Part shown: positions 32,916 to 42,147 of the stretch, piece after piece
How positions within the stretch are numbered: position 1 is the stretch's first letter
Layout: each line of letters starts with the position of its first letter
Assembly: GCA_021741155.1 (NCBI GenBank)
Contig: JAIOYP010000009.1
Coordinates: 1 to 64,000 of the forward strand
Length of the DNA: 64,000 nucleotides
From: Flavobacteriales bacterium
GTDB lineage: Bacteria > Bacteroidota > Bacteroidia > UBA10329
Direction of reading: 5' to 3'
Made by a program: the position numbers and the translations under genes
Notes under the pieces: model-generated
What the model was told of the DNA's origin: nothing
Seen by the model: only the letters and a program-made list of their open reading frames with translations
The model's database searches: none

Positions 32916-34214
32916 TTAGAGACTCCAATAGGATAGGTTTTTGATTTTATCCTTGTAAACACCTTTTACATCCACAAAAACTCCATTCGGTTTAGAAATG
33001 GACTGAAACTCACTTTCTTGTTTACCCAAATAATCAGCGTGGTTCACCGCAAGAATGATGGCATCGTAGTTTTTCCCAACAGTCGAAGCCAGCTCAAAAC
33101 CATATTCATGTTTTAAATGAATGGATGAAGCGTGTGGATCAACCACTTCAACACTAACTCCGAACGATTCGAGTTCTCGAATTACATCCACCACTTTTGA
33201 ATTTCTGATATCAGCAACGTTCTCTTTGAACGTTGCACCCATCACCAAAATCTTTGACTTGCTGATGTCGCCACCATTCGCCACAATTTTTTTTACAGTT
33301 TCTCTGGCCACGTACGCGCCAACTTCATCGTTTATGGCCCGACCTGAAGTAATAACCTTTGAGTGATAACCTAGTTCGCGTGCTTTGTGCGTCAAATAAT
33401 AAGGGTCAACTCCGATGCAATGTCCACCAACCAAACCAGGAAAGAATTTCAAGAAATTCCACTTGGTTCCGGCAGCTTCAAGTACATCAAACGTGTTGAT
33501 ACCAACCTTATTAAAAATCATAGACAGTTCGTTCATCAACGCAATGTTCACATCGCGTTGTGTGTTCTCGATGATTTTAGCCGCCTCCGCAACCTTGATT
33601 GATGGAGCCTTGTGCACTCCAGCATCCACAACCAATTCGTAGGTTTTGGCCACAATCTCCAAAGATTCTTCATCGCAACCTGAAACTACTTTGATAATCT
33701 TTCTTAGCGTGTGCTCCTTATCGCCCGGATTTATCCTTTCGGGAGAATAACCAATTTTGAAATCTTCGTTGAATTTTAACCCTGAAATTTCTTCAAGTAC
33801 AGGAACACAATCTTCTTCCGTACAACCAGGATAAACAGTAGATTCATAAACGACATAATCACCTTTTTTAAGTGCTCCGCCAACTGTTTTTGATGCTCCT
33901 AGAACAGGTCTCAAATCCGGTAGATTGTGCTCGTCAATTGGAGTTGGCACAGCCACAATGAAGAACTGAACATCTTTAAGGTCGTTGACATCTTTAGTAA
34001 ACAGGATGTCGCAGCCTTCAAAATCGCTTGATTCTAATTCCTCACTTGGGTCGATGTTGTTCTTCATCATATCAACTCGTTCTTGATTGATATCAAACCC
34101 TACAACTTTGATTCTTCTGGCGAATTCAAGGGCAATTGGCAAGCCAACATATCCAAGTCCAATTACGGCCAGTTTAGCTTCCTTGTCTAATAGTTTTTCG
34201 TAGATATTTTTCAT
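32916..34214 (-). CDS. UDP-N-acetyl-D-glucosamine 6-dehydrogenase (WbpA/TviB type)
   Basis: 432 aa. Oxidises UDP-GlcNAc to UDP-GlcNAc uronate in two NAD steps. Seen: VIGLGYVGLPIALEF (17-31), VPTPIDEHNLPDL, YESTVYPGCTEEDCVPVLE, GYSPERINPGDKEHT, and catalytic Cys in GGHCIGVDPYYL. The loop sequences match the TviB/WbpA/WbpO subgroup rather than Ugd. It lies 1 nt from the WbpB-like gene, giving the first two steps of a di-N-acetylated uronic acid pathway in order. Confidence 0.92.
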   Translation of the reverse strand: MKNIYEKLLDKEAKLAVIGLGYVGLPIALEFARRIKVVGFDINQERVDMMKNNIDPSEELESSDFEGCDILFTKDVNDLKDVQFFIVAVPTPIDEHNLPDLRPVLGASKTVGGALKKGDYVVYESTVYPGCTEEDCVPVLEEISGLKFNEDFKIGYSPERINPGDKEHTLRKIIKVVSGCDEESLEIVAKTYELVVDAGVHKAPSIKVAEAAKIIENTQRDVNIALMNELSMIFNKVGINTFDVLEAAGTKWNFLKFFPGLVGGHCIGVDPYYLTHKARELGYHSKVITSGRAINDEVGAYVARETVKKIVANGGDISKSKILVMGATFKENVADIRNSKVVDVIRELESFGVSVEVVDPHASSIHLKHEYGFELASTVGKNYDAIILAVNHADYLGKQESEFQSISKPNGVFVDVKGVYKDKIKNLSYWSL

Positions 34215-34215
34215 T

Positions 34216-35247
34216 TCAATTCTTTAAAACATCAGTCTTTCTATGACTATAAATCCGTTCAATTATTTCCACCACTTTCATTCCTTCCATGGCATTGGTA
34301 GCAATTGTTTTTCGTCCTTTTAACGAGTCAACCACATTTTGAATAACGAAATGATGGTTTGCTGCAGAACCCTTGTATGCACCGTAATCGTTAGCTGGTC
34401 CCGCAGGTTCCAACTCAGGCATTTCGTATCCTTCAATGTTGCAATGCACAACCTCGTTCATATACTGACCTCCAATCTTCACGCTACCTTTTTCTCCGAT
34501 TACGGTAAGGCTGCTTTCCATGTTTGAATCCCAAACTGAAGTCGAATAATTCAGGCTTCCCATGCCGCCATCAGCAAGTTGGAAGGTTACCATTCCTGAA
34601 TCTTCAAAATCTGTTGTGTGAGAATGGTTGAAATCTCGGAAATCTCCTTTAATGTTCTTAATGTCGCCAAAAAGCCAGTATAGAATATCAACGAAGTGGG
34701 AAAACTGAGTAAAGAGCGTTCCGCCATCAAGCTTTTGGTTTCCTTTCCATCCACCAGCTTTGTAGTAGCGGTCGTCACGGTTCCAATAGCAGTTTATTTG
34801 AACCATGTAGATGTTACCCATCAATTTCCGGTCAATCACATCCTTAATCCAAACGGAAGGTGGTGAGTAACGATTCTGCATAACACAAAAAACCTGTTTT
34901 GATCTGTTGAGTGCCGCATGGATAACTTTCTCGCAATCGGCATTGGTCAGCGCCATTGGCTTTTCGCACAGAACGTGGCTTCCTGCATTTAGGCCAGACA
35001 GGCTGTTCTCTGCATGAAGTCCATTTGGAGTACAAACGCATAATACATCTGGTTTCAGATTCATTAGTTCTTGCAGATTATTGAAAAAAGGAACTTCATA
35101 GGATTCAATTCCTAATTCAGTCTTTGCTTTGGTATCGCAAAGTCCGATGAGTTCTGCTTCATCATTGCGAATAATCATCTCTGCATGACGTTTGCCAATG
35201 TGGCCGCATCCTACAACTCCAAATGTTATTTTCTTCTGGTCGTTCAA
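34216..35247 (-). CDS. Gfo/Idh/MocA oxidoreductase, WbpB/WlbA-like
   Basis: 343 aa; TTG start at 35247, overlapping the acetyltransferase stop as TTGA. Seen: GVVGCGHIGKRHAEMI (10-25) NAD fold, CVCTPNGLHAENS, LCEKPMALT with the family EKP motif, and a C-terminal alpha/beta domain with Asn/His-rich substrate loops (HFVDILYWLFGDIKN). Family knowledge: WbpB/WlbA oxidise C3 of UDP-GlcNAc uronate. Neighbouring dehydrogenase, aminotransferase and acetyltransferase genes support that role. Confidence 0.88.
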   Translation of the reverse strand: MNDQKKITFGVVGCGHIGKRHAEMIIRNDEAELIGLCDTKAKTELGIESYEVPFFNNLQELMNLKPDVLCVCTPNGLHAENSLSGLNAGSHVLCEKPMALTNADCEKVIHAALNRSKQVFCVMQNRYSPPSVWIKDVIDRKLMGNIYMVQINCYWNRDDRYYKAGGWKGNQKLDGGTLFTQFSHFVDILYWLFGDIKNIKGDFRDFNHSHTTDFEDSGMVTFQLADGGMGSLNYSTSVWDSNMESSLTVIGEKGSVKIGGQYMNEVVHCNIEGYEMPELEPAGPANDYGAYKGSAANHHFVIQNVVDSLKGRKTIATNAMEGMKVVEIIERIYSHRKTDVLKN

Positions 35248-35816
35248 CTTATCTTATTTACAGAACCGTTGTTCAATTCATATTTCTCTTGCGATTCTGG
35301 GCAAATGGCCAATCCCTGAGAATCAAATTCCAATCGATGACCGAATTCGCTCATCCAACCAATTTGCCTTGCAGGATTTCCAACCAAAAGGGCATAAGCG
35401 GGAACATTTTTTGTGACCACCGAACCTGCACCTATGAAAGCGAATTTGCCAATTTCATTTCCGCAAACAACGGTTGCATTTGCACCTATACTTGCTCCTC
35501 GGCCAACCAACGTTTTCTCGTATTGACCTCGTCTATTAACAGCACTACGTGGGTTTGTAACATTGGTAAAAACCATTGATGGCCCTAAGAAAACATCATC
35601 CTCGCAAACAACGCCTGTGTAAATGGAAACATTGTTCTGAACTTTTACGTTGTTGCCAAGTTCAACTCCAGGAGACACCACAACGTTTTGTCCTAGATTA
35701 CAATTTTCACCCAACACGCAGCCATCCATTAAATGAGAAAAGTGCCAAATTTTGGAGCCTTCTCCAATCTTGCACCCTTCATCAATGACGGCAGTCTCAT
35801 GAGCGAAGTATCCCAT
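35244..35816 (-). CDS. hexapeptide N-acetyltransferase, WbpD/WlbB-like
   Basis: 190 aa. Seen: left-handed beta-helix hexapeptides (CKIGEGSKIW, CVLGENCNLG, VVVSPGVELG), the His in IWHFSHL, the loop TNVTNPRSAVNRRGQYEKT and GNPARQIGWMSEFG near the end, all matching WbpD/WlbB-type enzymes that acetylate the 3-amino group of UDP-GlcNAc3NA. Coupled to both neighbours (TAATG with UXS upstream, TTGA with the WbpB-like gene downstream). Trimeric cytosolic enzyme by family. Confidence 0.9.
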   Translation of the reverse strand: MGYFAHETAVIDEGCKIGEGSKIWHFSHLMDGCVLGENCNLGQNVVVSPGVELGNNVKVQNNVSIYTGVVCEDDVFLGPSMVFTNVTNPRSAVNRRGQYEKTLVGRGASIGANATVVCGNEIGKFAFIGAGSVVTKNVPAYALLVGNPARQIGWMSEFGHRLEFDSQGLAICPESQEKYELNNGSVNKIS

Positions 35817-36802
35817 TACTTTTTAATGTATCCTTCGAACGTGTTGTGTTCTTTTTTGTAAAGTTCTTCGTCTGGAAGACTTTTGAAATAATCATACGTG
35901 ATTTTCAAGCCTTCGGCTCGGTTCACTTTCGGTTCCCAGTTGAGGATTGACCGTGCTTTGTCGATGTTCGGTTGACGTTGCATTGGGTCGTCCACAGGAA
36001 GGTCTTTGTATATCACTTTCTGGGTGGTTCCAGTAAGTTTGATAATTTCTTCTGCAAACTGAGAAATGGTGATTTCGTCAGGATTTCCGATGTTGACAGG
36101 TTCTGCGTAATCTGACAGCAGCAATCGGTAGATTCCTTCAACCAAATCATCCACGTAGCAGAAACTCCGTGTTTGACTTCCGTTACCAAAAACGGTTAAA
36201 TCTTCACCTCTCAATGCTTGACCGATAAATGCTGGCAATACGCGGCCATCATTTAGGCGCATTCTTGGGCCATACGTGTTAAAGATCCGAACGATGCGTG
36301 TTTCAACTCCATGATACCGATGATATGCCATCGTTATCGCTTCCTGAAAACGCTTGGCTTCATCATAAACACCACGCGGTCCAATAGGATTTACGTTTCC
36401 CCAATACTCTTCTGTTTGAGGATGAACCAATGGGTCACCGTAAACCTCAGAAGTTGATGCAATGAGCATTCTAGCGCCTTTTGCTTTGGCTAAACCAAGA
36501 CAATTGTGAGTTCCCAACGAACTCACTTTAAGGGTTTGAATGGGGATTTTAAGGTAGTCAATTGGGCTTGCAGGAGATGCAAAGTGCATGATGTAATCTA
36601 ATTCGCCCGGAATGTGAATGTACTTGCTTACATCGTGATGATAAAACTCAAATTCTTTGAGTTTGAACAGATGTTCGATATTCTTCAGGTTGCCAGTAAT
36701 GAGGTTGTCCATGGCAATGACATGACATCCTTCCTTTATGAATCTATCGCAAAGATGCGAACCGAGAAAACCTGCGGCACCTGTTATGAGAACTCTTTTC
36801 AT
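35816..36802 (-). CDS. uxs: UDP-glucuronate decarboxylase (UDP-xylose synthase)
   Basis: 328 aa. Converts UDP-glucuronate to UDP-xylose. Seen: [16 protein letters not shown] (5-20), [35 protein letters not shown] and [10 protein letters not shown] (catalytic Tyr/Lys with the UXS-typical DEAKR), [30 protein letters not shown]. Its substrate is the product of Ugd, whose gene overlaps by 4 nt immediately upstream, so flux is directly paired. No N-terminal membrane anchor. Confidence 0.95.
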   Translation of the reverse strand: MKRVLITGAAGFLGSHLCDRFIKEGCHVIAMDNLITGNLKNIEHLFKLKEFEFYHHDVSKYIHIPGELDYIMHFASPASPIDYLKIPIQTLKVSSLGTHNCLGLAKAKGARMLIASTSEVYGDPLVHPQTEEYWGNVNPIGPRGVYDEAKRFQEAITMAYHRYHGVETRIVRIFNTYGPRMRLNDGRVLPAFIGQALRGEDLTVFGNGSQTRSFCYVDDLVEGIYRLLLSDYAEPVNIGNPDEITISQFAEEIIKLTGTTQKVIYKDLPVDDPMQRQPNIDKARSILNWEPKVNRAEGLKITYDYFKSLPDEELYKKEHNTFEGYIKK

Positions 36803-38118
36803 CCTTGTGGGATTACGGTTTTTCTACCTATTGAATTGTAATAAAAACCAAGATCTTTCATTTGGTCAAGGTCATAAAGATTACGGCCGTCAAAAATTAC
36901 TTTCTCTTTTAGACCAGTTTTGAGTTTGTCAAATTCTGGTGAACGGAAAACAGACCATTCGGTAGCAATAATCAATGCGTCTGCACCTGTAAGTGCTTTA
37001 TATTGATCGTCTGCGTAGGATATTTTGTCTCCCAATAATTCTTTTACGTTTTCCATCGCCTCTGGGTCATAGGCAGTAATGGTTGCTCCTGCAGCAAGCA
37101 ATTTGTCAATAACGTAAAGTGCTGGTGCTTCTCTAATGTCGTCTGTATCGGGCTTGAACGCCAATCCCCAAAGCGCGAAGTGCTTTCCTTTCAAATCGCC
37201 ACCAAAAAAGTCCTTTATTTTGGGAACGATGATGGTTTTTTGTTTTTCGTTGACTTCCATTACCGAAGTGAGAAGTGCGAAATCATAATTCACTCCTGCA
37301 GCAGATTTCGCTAAAGCTTGAACATCTTTCGGGAAACAACTTCCGCCATAACCAATTCCAGGAAAAAGGAATCGTTTGCCGATTCTCGTATCTGTTCCAA
37401 TTCCGATTCTCACCTTGTCAACGTCTGCGTCCAATAGTTCGCAAAGGTTTGCCACTTCATTCATGAACGTAATCTTAGTGGCAAGGAATGCGTTGGCTGC
37501 ATATTTCGTCAACTCGGCCGATTTCTCATCCATAAAGATGATTGGATTTCCTTGTCGAACGTAAGGCTTATAAAGCTCTTCCATTATTTTTTGAGCACGA
37601 GCTGATGATGTTCCAACCACAACTCGGTCAGGCTTCAAGAAATCATCTACTGCAAATCCTTCTCTCAAAAATTCAGGGTTAGAAACCACATCAAAATCAA
37701 CCGTTGCGTGCTTCTTAACCGCGGCAGTTACTTTATCTGCTGTGCCAACAGGTACCGTGCTTTTATCCACAAGAACTTTGTAATCCTTCATGATTTTTCC
37801 GAGGTTGTCGGCAACACCTAATACGTAGGAAAGATCGGCAGAGCCATCTTCTCCCGGAGGTGTTGGTAACGCTAGAAATACAACTTGTGCTGATTCAACA
37901 GCTTCGTTCAAATCAGTGGTAAATTTTAATCGACCTTGTTTGATGTTTCGTTCAAAAAGGATGTCCAAGTGTGGTTCGTAAATCGGCACCTCTCCGTTCT
38001 TCATCTTATCGACCTTTTTCACGTCAATGTCAACGCATATAACGTGATTTCCGGTTTCGGCAAGGCAGGTTCCTGTAACCAATCCAACATAACCTGTTCC
38101 TACTACTGCAATATTCAT
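36799..38118 (-). CDS. ugd: UDP-glucose 6-dehydrogenase
   Basis: 439 aa. Makes UDP-glucuronate from UDP-glucose. Seen: [17 protein letters not shown] (5-21), [41 protein letters not shown] and the catalytic Cys in [10 protein letters not shown], ending in the [12 protein letters not shown] block. A distinct subgroup from the TviB-type enzyme encoded 2.6 kb away, so the operon holds two nucleotide-sugar dehydrogenases. Coupled to uxs downstream and the aminotransferase upstream by 4-nt overlaps. Confidence 0.96.
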   Translation of the reverse strand: MNIAVVGTGYVGLVTGTCLAETGNHVICVDIDVKKVDKMKNGEVPIYEPHLDILFERNIKQGRLKFTTDLNEAVESAQVVFLALPTPPGEDGSADLSYVLGVADNLGKIMKDYKVLVDKSTVPVGTADKVTAAVKKHATVDFDVVSNPEFLREGFAVDDFLKPDRVVVGTSSARAQKIMEELYKPYVRQGNPIIFMDEKSAELTKYAANAFLATKITFMNEVANLCELLDADVDKVRIGIGTDTRIGKRFLFPGIGYGGSCFPKDVQALAKSAAGVNYDFALLTSVMEVNEKQKTIIVPKIKDFFGGDLKGKHFALWGLAFKPDTDDIREAPALYVIDKLLAAGATITAYDPEAMENVKELLGDKISYADDQYKALTGADALIIATEWSVFRSPEFDKLKTGLKEKVIFDGRNLYDLDQMKDLGFYYNSIGRKTVIPQG

Positions 38119-39233
38119 TCTGCTTTATTTATGAATTCAATTACTTTTTCAATGATATAATTCTGTTGCTCATCTTCCATTTCTGTATGGATTGGGAGCG
38201 AAATAACGTTATCGCATAGATTTTCAGTCACGCTAAATGACCTATCAGAATCGCTCAACGCAAATGCTTTTTGTTTGTGTAAAGGAATTGGGTAATAAAT
38301 CATGGACGGAATATCATTCTGGGCTAAGAAAGTCTTCAACCCATCACGGTCAACTCCGTTCAACACAAGCGTGTATTGATGAAAAACGTGCGATGAACGA
38401 GAATTCCTAACTGGAGTTTGAATCTGAGTTACTTCCTTAAAAGCAGCATCGTATTTGTCAGCTACAGCAATTCTCCGCGAAATAAAATCATCTAAATGCG
38501 GAAGCTTAATTCGTAGAATTGCTGCTTGCATAGCATCCAGTCTTGAGTTTACACCAACCACGTCATGCACATACTGACGACTTTGTCCGTGAGAAGCAAT
38601 CATTTTTGCTGTTGCAGCAAGATTATCGTCATCGGTAAAAATGGCACCGCCATCACCAAAACAGCCAAGGTTCTTTGATGGAAAAAACGAAGTGCAACCA
38701 AAGTGTCCTATCGTTCCAGCCTTTACCGTTTTCCCATTTGTGAAATGATAATCAGAACCAATTGCTTGGGCATTGTCTTCAATGACAAAAATTCCTTTCG
38801 CATTGGCCAACTTCATCAGACCTTCCATTTCGGCACATTGTCCATAAAGATGAACAGGAACGATAGCTTTTGTTTTCGGTGAAATGGCGTCCGCAACCTG
38901 CTTCAAATCAAGCGTGAAAGTTTCCGCATCCACATCAACCATAACAGGAGTCAGACCTAAAAGAGCAATGACTTCAGTTGTTGCAACATAGGTGAACGTT
39001 GGAACAATGACTTCATCACCAGGCTTTAAACCCAAAGCCATCATTGCAATTTGCAATGCATCGGTTCCGTTTGCACATGGAATTACATGCTTGGTTCCTA
39101 GATATTCGGCTAGTTCAATTGCGAAATTATCAACCTCAGGTCCGCCAATGAATCGCGTTGATTCCATGACTCCAAGCACGGCTTCATCAATTTCTTTCTG
39201 CAATCGCTGATATTGCGTTTGCAGATCAACCAT
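38115..39233 (-). CDS. DegT/DnrJ/EryC1/StrS aminotransferase, WbpE-like
   Basis: 372 aa, first gene of the operon. Seen: VDLQTQYQRLQKEID head, ANGTDALQIAMMALG, VPTFTYVATTEVI, IEDNAQAIGS with the PLP Asp, FFPSKNLGCFGDGGA with the Schiff-base Lys, and VGVNSRLDAMQAA. Family knowledge: WbpE transfers amine to the 3-keto intermediate of the UDP-GlcNAc3NAcA pathway. With the WbpA-, WbpB- and WbpD-like genes downstream all four core steps are present. A TATATTTG -7 box lies upstream. Confidence 0.92.
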   Translation of the reverse strand: MVDLQTQYQRLQKEIDEAVLGVMESTRFIGGPEVDNFAIELAEYLGTKHVIPCANGTDALQIAMMALGLKPGDEVIVPTFTYVATTEVIALLGLTPVMVDVDAETFTLDLKQVADAISPKTKAIVPVHLYGQCAEMEGLMKLANAKGIFVIEDNAQAIGSDYHFTNGKTVKAGTIGHFGCTSFFPSKNLGCFGDGGAIFTDDDNLAATAKMIASHGQSRQYVHDVVGVNSRLDAMQAAILRIKLPHLDDFISRRIAVADKYDAAFKEVTQIQTPVRNSRSSHVFHQYTLVLNGVDRDGLKTFLAQNDIPSMIYYPIPLHKQKAFALSDSDRSFSVTENLCDNVISLPIHTEMEDEQQNYIIEKVIEFINKAE

Positions 39234-39286
39234 TGCAATCTGTTTCAGTGTAATTGATTTAATGACTTACCGTTTTAAAAGGGGCG

Positions 39287-39294
39287 CAAATATA
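39287..39294 (-). promoter_or_regulatory. -7 element TATATTTG of the nucleotide-sugar operon
   Basis: Minus-strand TATATTTG 53 nt before the aminotransferase ATG, in the only gap over 100 nt between 29.8 and 42 kb. Upstream TTG absent at standard spacing. Confidence 0.5.
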
Positions 39295-39360
39295 GTCATT
39301 TACGTGCCTGATTTGAATTGAAAAATGGGCGATGAACGCCACTTCTATGGGTGTATTTAG

Positions 39361-40509
39361 TTAATACTTATTGCTTCCCAATTTCTCAATCTCTAGGGCA
39401 AAGTGATTCCAAGAGAATCGATCTTTTTCTTTAAGGATATTCAGTTGAAATTCGTTCATTTTTTCTTCCTGAAAAAAGGTGTCGAGATAATTGCCAACAG
39501 ATTCGGGACTGACTTCTGCTACGTATCCAACCTTACCGTGAGGAACCATTTCTGGTAGTCCGCCAACATTGGTAACCAGCATAGGTGTGTCGAAGTGATA
39601 GGCAATTTGCGTGACACCACTTTGTGTTGCACTCAAGTACGGTTGAGCCACTATGTCGGCAGCACAGAAATAATAGCGCACTTTGAATTTGTCGACAAAT
39701 CCGGCATTGATAATCACATTATTTTCAATTCCCAATTGCTTAATAAGTCTATCGTATTTGGCTCTATCTTCATAGAATTCTCCAGCAACAATCAACTTTA
39801 GGCTGGCTCGGTTTTCCATTTTGGAGATGGCTTCCAGCAGAAGTTCTAGTCCTTTGTATTTTCGAATGATTCCGAAGAAAAGAATCACCTTCCATTCGTC
39901 AGAAAGGTTGAGGTGTTTTCTCGCTAATTCTTTCTCCACTTTTTCACCGAAATGGTCATAAATGGGATGGTAGAGCAGCTTCCGAGTTTTTTTAGCATCA
40001 AACTGGCTAAGTTCTTCCATTACACTCGAAGACATAGTCACGTACGAGTCGCAATGATTTAGGAAATACCGAGTGAACATTCCGTCTCCGATTCTTCTTT
40101 CGTGCGGAATAACGTTATCCAGAATGCCAATAATCGGAACATTTAGCTCGGCTTTAAGCCATTTACAGATGGTGCCCAAACATGGCCCCATGAATGGAAG
40201 CCAAAATCGAACAACGATAAAATCGGGCTTTAGTTTGGCGATTTTCCGTACGGTTAGCCACCAACTTATGGGATTGATGGAACTGATGGTTGAGCGAATG
40301 TCGACTCCTTCTGGGCCTCTTCGGTCGTTGGCTTCTTTTTGGCTCGTTCCCGGAAAAAGAAAATTTGGATATTGAAGATAGAACGAGAAAATCGTGTTCT
40401 CAATTCCTTGTTTGGTAAATTCTTGGGACAAAGATTCGTTCAGTTGCGCTATTCCTCCGCGAAGCGGAAAAGCAGGACCGATAATCACACATTTTCGGGT
40501 TACGCCCAA
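39361..40509 (-). CDS. glycosyltransferase family 4
   Basis: 382 aa with TTG start at 40509, 2 nt after the GT2 stop; a GTG seven codons in is an alternative. Seen: IIGPAFPLRGGIAQLNESL (N-terminal acceptor domain with the Gly-rich loop), ILFFGIIRKYKGLELLLEAI (donor domain start), VAGEFYEDRAKYDRL, and the E-x7-E-like region ATQSGVTQIAYHFDTPMLVTNVGGLPEMV. Typical retaining GT-B enzyme. Last gene of the DUF4199-GT2-GT4 run, next to the nucleotide-sugar operon, so probably adds a sugar to a lipid-linked glycan in the cytosol. Confidence 0.87.
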   Translation of the reverse strand: MGVTRKCVIIGPAFPLRGGIAQLNESLSQEFTKQGIENTIFSFYLQYPNFLFPGTSQKEANDRRGPEGVDIRSTISSINPISWWLTVRKIAKLKPDFIVVRFWLPFMGPCLGTICKWLKAELNVPIIGILDNVIPHERRIGDGMFTRYFLNHCDSYVTMSSSVMEELSQFDAKKTRKLLYHPIYDHFGEKVEKELARKHLNLSDEWKVILFFGIIRKYKGLELLLEAISKMENRASLKLIVAGEFYEDRAKYDRLIKQLGIENNVIINAGFVDKFKVRYYFCAADIVAQPYLSATQSGVTQIAYHFDTPMLVTNVGGLPEMVPHGKVGYVAEVSPESVGNYLDTFFQEEKMNEFQLNILKEKDRFSWNHFALEIEKLGSNKY

Positions 40510-40511
40510 CG

Positions 40512-41462
40512 TTAGTCTATTGTTTCGGCAATATGATAGTTGTTCCGGTCGTGTGAGGATCGGGAAATCATCTCAGCCAAGAAACCAGCGGTAAACAACT
40601 GCGTGCCGATAATCATCGCTAAAATGGCGAGGTAGAACAAAGGTTGATCCGTCACTTCGCGCACTTTTGTCTGGTTTGCAAGGCCAATAATCTTTTCAAG
40701 AATGAGCCAAGCGCTTACAGCACCACCAAGAAGAAACATAAGCGTGCCATAAACTCCAAAAAAGTGCATTGGACGTTTACCGAAACGGCTCATGAATGTA
40801 ATGACCAATAAATCCAAAGGCCCATTGATAAATCGCTCTATCCCAAACTTAGTGACGCCAAACTTTCGTTCTTGGTGCTGCACAATCTTTTCACCAATCT
40901 TGGTGAATCCAGCCCATTTGGCGATTACGGGAATGTAACGGTGCATCTCACCATATACTTCCACGCTTTTCACCACATCTTGCTTGTACGCTTTCAAACC
41001 ACAATTGAAATCATGCAAGTTGATGCCAGACATGCTGCGTGCTGCCCAATTGTAAAGTTTGGTTGGAATTGTCTTTGTAATCGGGTCGAAACGTTTCTTT
41101 TTCCAGCCTGATACTAGGTCAAAACCATCCTCAGTAATCATCCTCACCAATTCAGGAATTTCCTCTGGACTATCCTGTAGATCGGCATCCATTGTGATAA
41201 CGATGTCGCCTTTGGCTGCGTCAAATCCACGGTTCAAGCCAGCAGATTTCCCATAATTTCTACGGAATCGCAAGGCACGAATTTGAGAATACTGTTTCTT
41301 CAGATTTTCAATGACTTCCCAAGAACCATCCGTGCTTCCGTCATCCACATACACAACTTCATAGTTGAAGTTATTCTTCTGCATAACTTCATCAATCCAC
41401 CTAGTTAGCTCAGGCAGCGATTCGTTTTCGTTGTAAAGTGGGATTACGATGGATATCAGCAC
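40512..41462 (-). CDS. glycosyltransferase family 2, polyprenyl-phosphate type
   Basis: 316 aa; GTG start at 41462. Seen: ISIVIPLYNENESLPEL, VDDGSTDGSWEVI, MDADLQDSPEEIPEL with the catalytic DxD and the DPM1/ArnC-like DLQD motif, RNYGKSAGLNRGFDAA, and two C-terminal TM segments (about residues 230-255 and 275-300). Family knowledge: makes polyprenyl-phosphate sugars used by GT-C enzymes, such as the one encoded at 17206-18714. 5 nt after the DUF4199 gene, so cotranscribed. Confidence 0.88.
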   Translation of the reverse strand: MLISIVIPLYNENESLPELTRWIDEVMQKNNFNYEVVYVDDGSTDGSWEVIENLKKQYSQIRALRFRRNYGKSAGLNRGFDAAKGDIVITMDADLQDSPEEIPELVRMITEDGFDLVSGWKKKRFDPITKTIPTKLYNWAARSMSGINLHDFNCGLKAYKQDVVKSVEVYGEMHRYIPVIAKWAGFTKIGEKIVQHQERKFGVTKFGIERFINGPLDLLVITFMSRFGKRPMHFFGVYGTLMFLLGGAVSAWLILEKIIGLANQTKVREVTDQPLFYLAILAMIIGTQLFTAGFLAEMISRSSHDRNNYHIAETID

Positions 41463-41467
41463 CGCGG

Positions 41468-41989
41468 TTAGTTGTTTTCTGAATCAGATGAAACGGAAGC
41501 GAATGGGTCTCCGTCTTTCTTTAAAATTCCAGAGGTTACCAACGAAATCAGAAATCCTACGAAAGTGTAGCTCAAAACTACCATTGCCGCCATTGGACCT
41601 GGCTGCATGAATTTTTTGGTCATGCTCATAGCCATCTCAACTTGGTCGTCAGGCAATCCTTGTTCGTACATCTGATCTTCTGCTCGTAAAATAAGTTGCT
41701 CTAACGTGTCTGGGTCGATAAAACTGAAAAACACGAAAGTGTAAAAAGCCACCATGATACTGGCAAAGAAGGCAATGCCAGTACCAGTTCCAAGTCCTTG
41801 TCCGTAAGAAAGTACGCCATCCTGATTAATTCGCTTTGCCTGAGTGCCGAGATAAATTAAAGCCGCAATAACCGCATAACTAATCCATTGCGCCCATTTA
41901 GCTTCGGTCATATCGAGCAAATACAGGACTAATGAAATTCCGATGAGCGCAAGCCCAAGGATTCCTCCCCAATTCATTAAATGTTTCAT
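41468..41989 (-). CDS. DUF4199 membrane protein
   Basis: 173 aa. Seen: four hydrophobic segments, with a cytosolic RINQDGVLSYGQGLGTGTGIAF loop between the second and third that is characteristic of DUF4199, an acidic loop (LRAEDQMYEQGLPDDQVEM) and a short polar tail. Family knowledge: unknown function, often next to a GT2 of the polyprenyl-phosphate type in Bacteroidota, as here. Inference: accessory membrane subunit of the GT2. Preceded by a block of palindromic repeats. Confidence 0.8.
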   Translation of the reverse strand: MKHLMNWGGILGLALIGISLVLYLLDMTEAKWAQWISYAVIAALIYLGTQAKRINQDGVLSYGQGLGTGTGIAFFASIMVAFYTFVFFSFIDPDTLEQLILRAEDQMYEQGLPDDQVEMAMSMTKKFMQPGPMAAMVVLSYTFVGFLISLVTSGILKKDGDPFASVSSDSENN

Positions 41990-42027
41990 GGTTGGTTGGT
42001 TTGAGATTCGGCCAAAGATAATGGATT

Positions 42028-42147
42028 GTAGAGACGCGATTTATCGCGTCTGTTAAGAGTTATTCAGTAGAGAGGCGATTTATCGTGTCTTAATTATTGG
42101 TTGCCAGATTGTCTGTGCTATTCAGTCGCGATAAATCGCGACTCTAC
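42028..42147. repeat. three copies of a GTAGAGACGCGATTTATCG palindromic repeat
   Basis: Copy 1 (42028-42051) includes the perfect dyad AGACGCGAT-TT-ATCGCGTCT; copy 2 (42067-42090) is degenerate; copy 3 (42124-42147) is inverted. Copy 3 provides the TAG stop of the BlaI-family gene. Fills the gap between blaI-like and DUF4199 genes. Confidence 0.85.
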
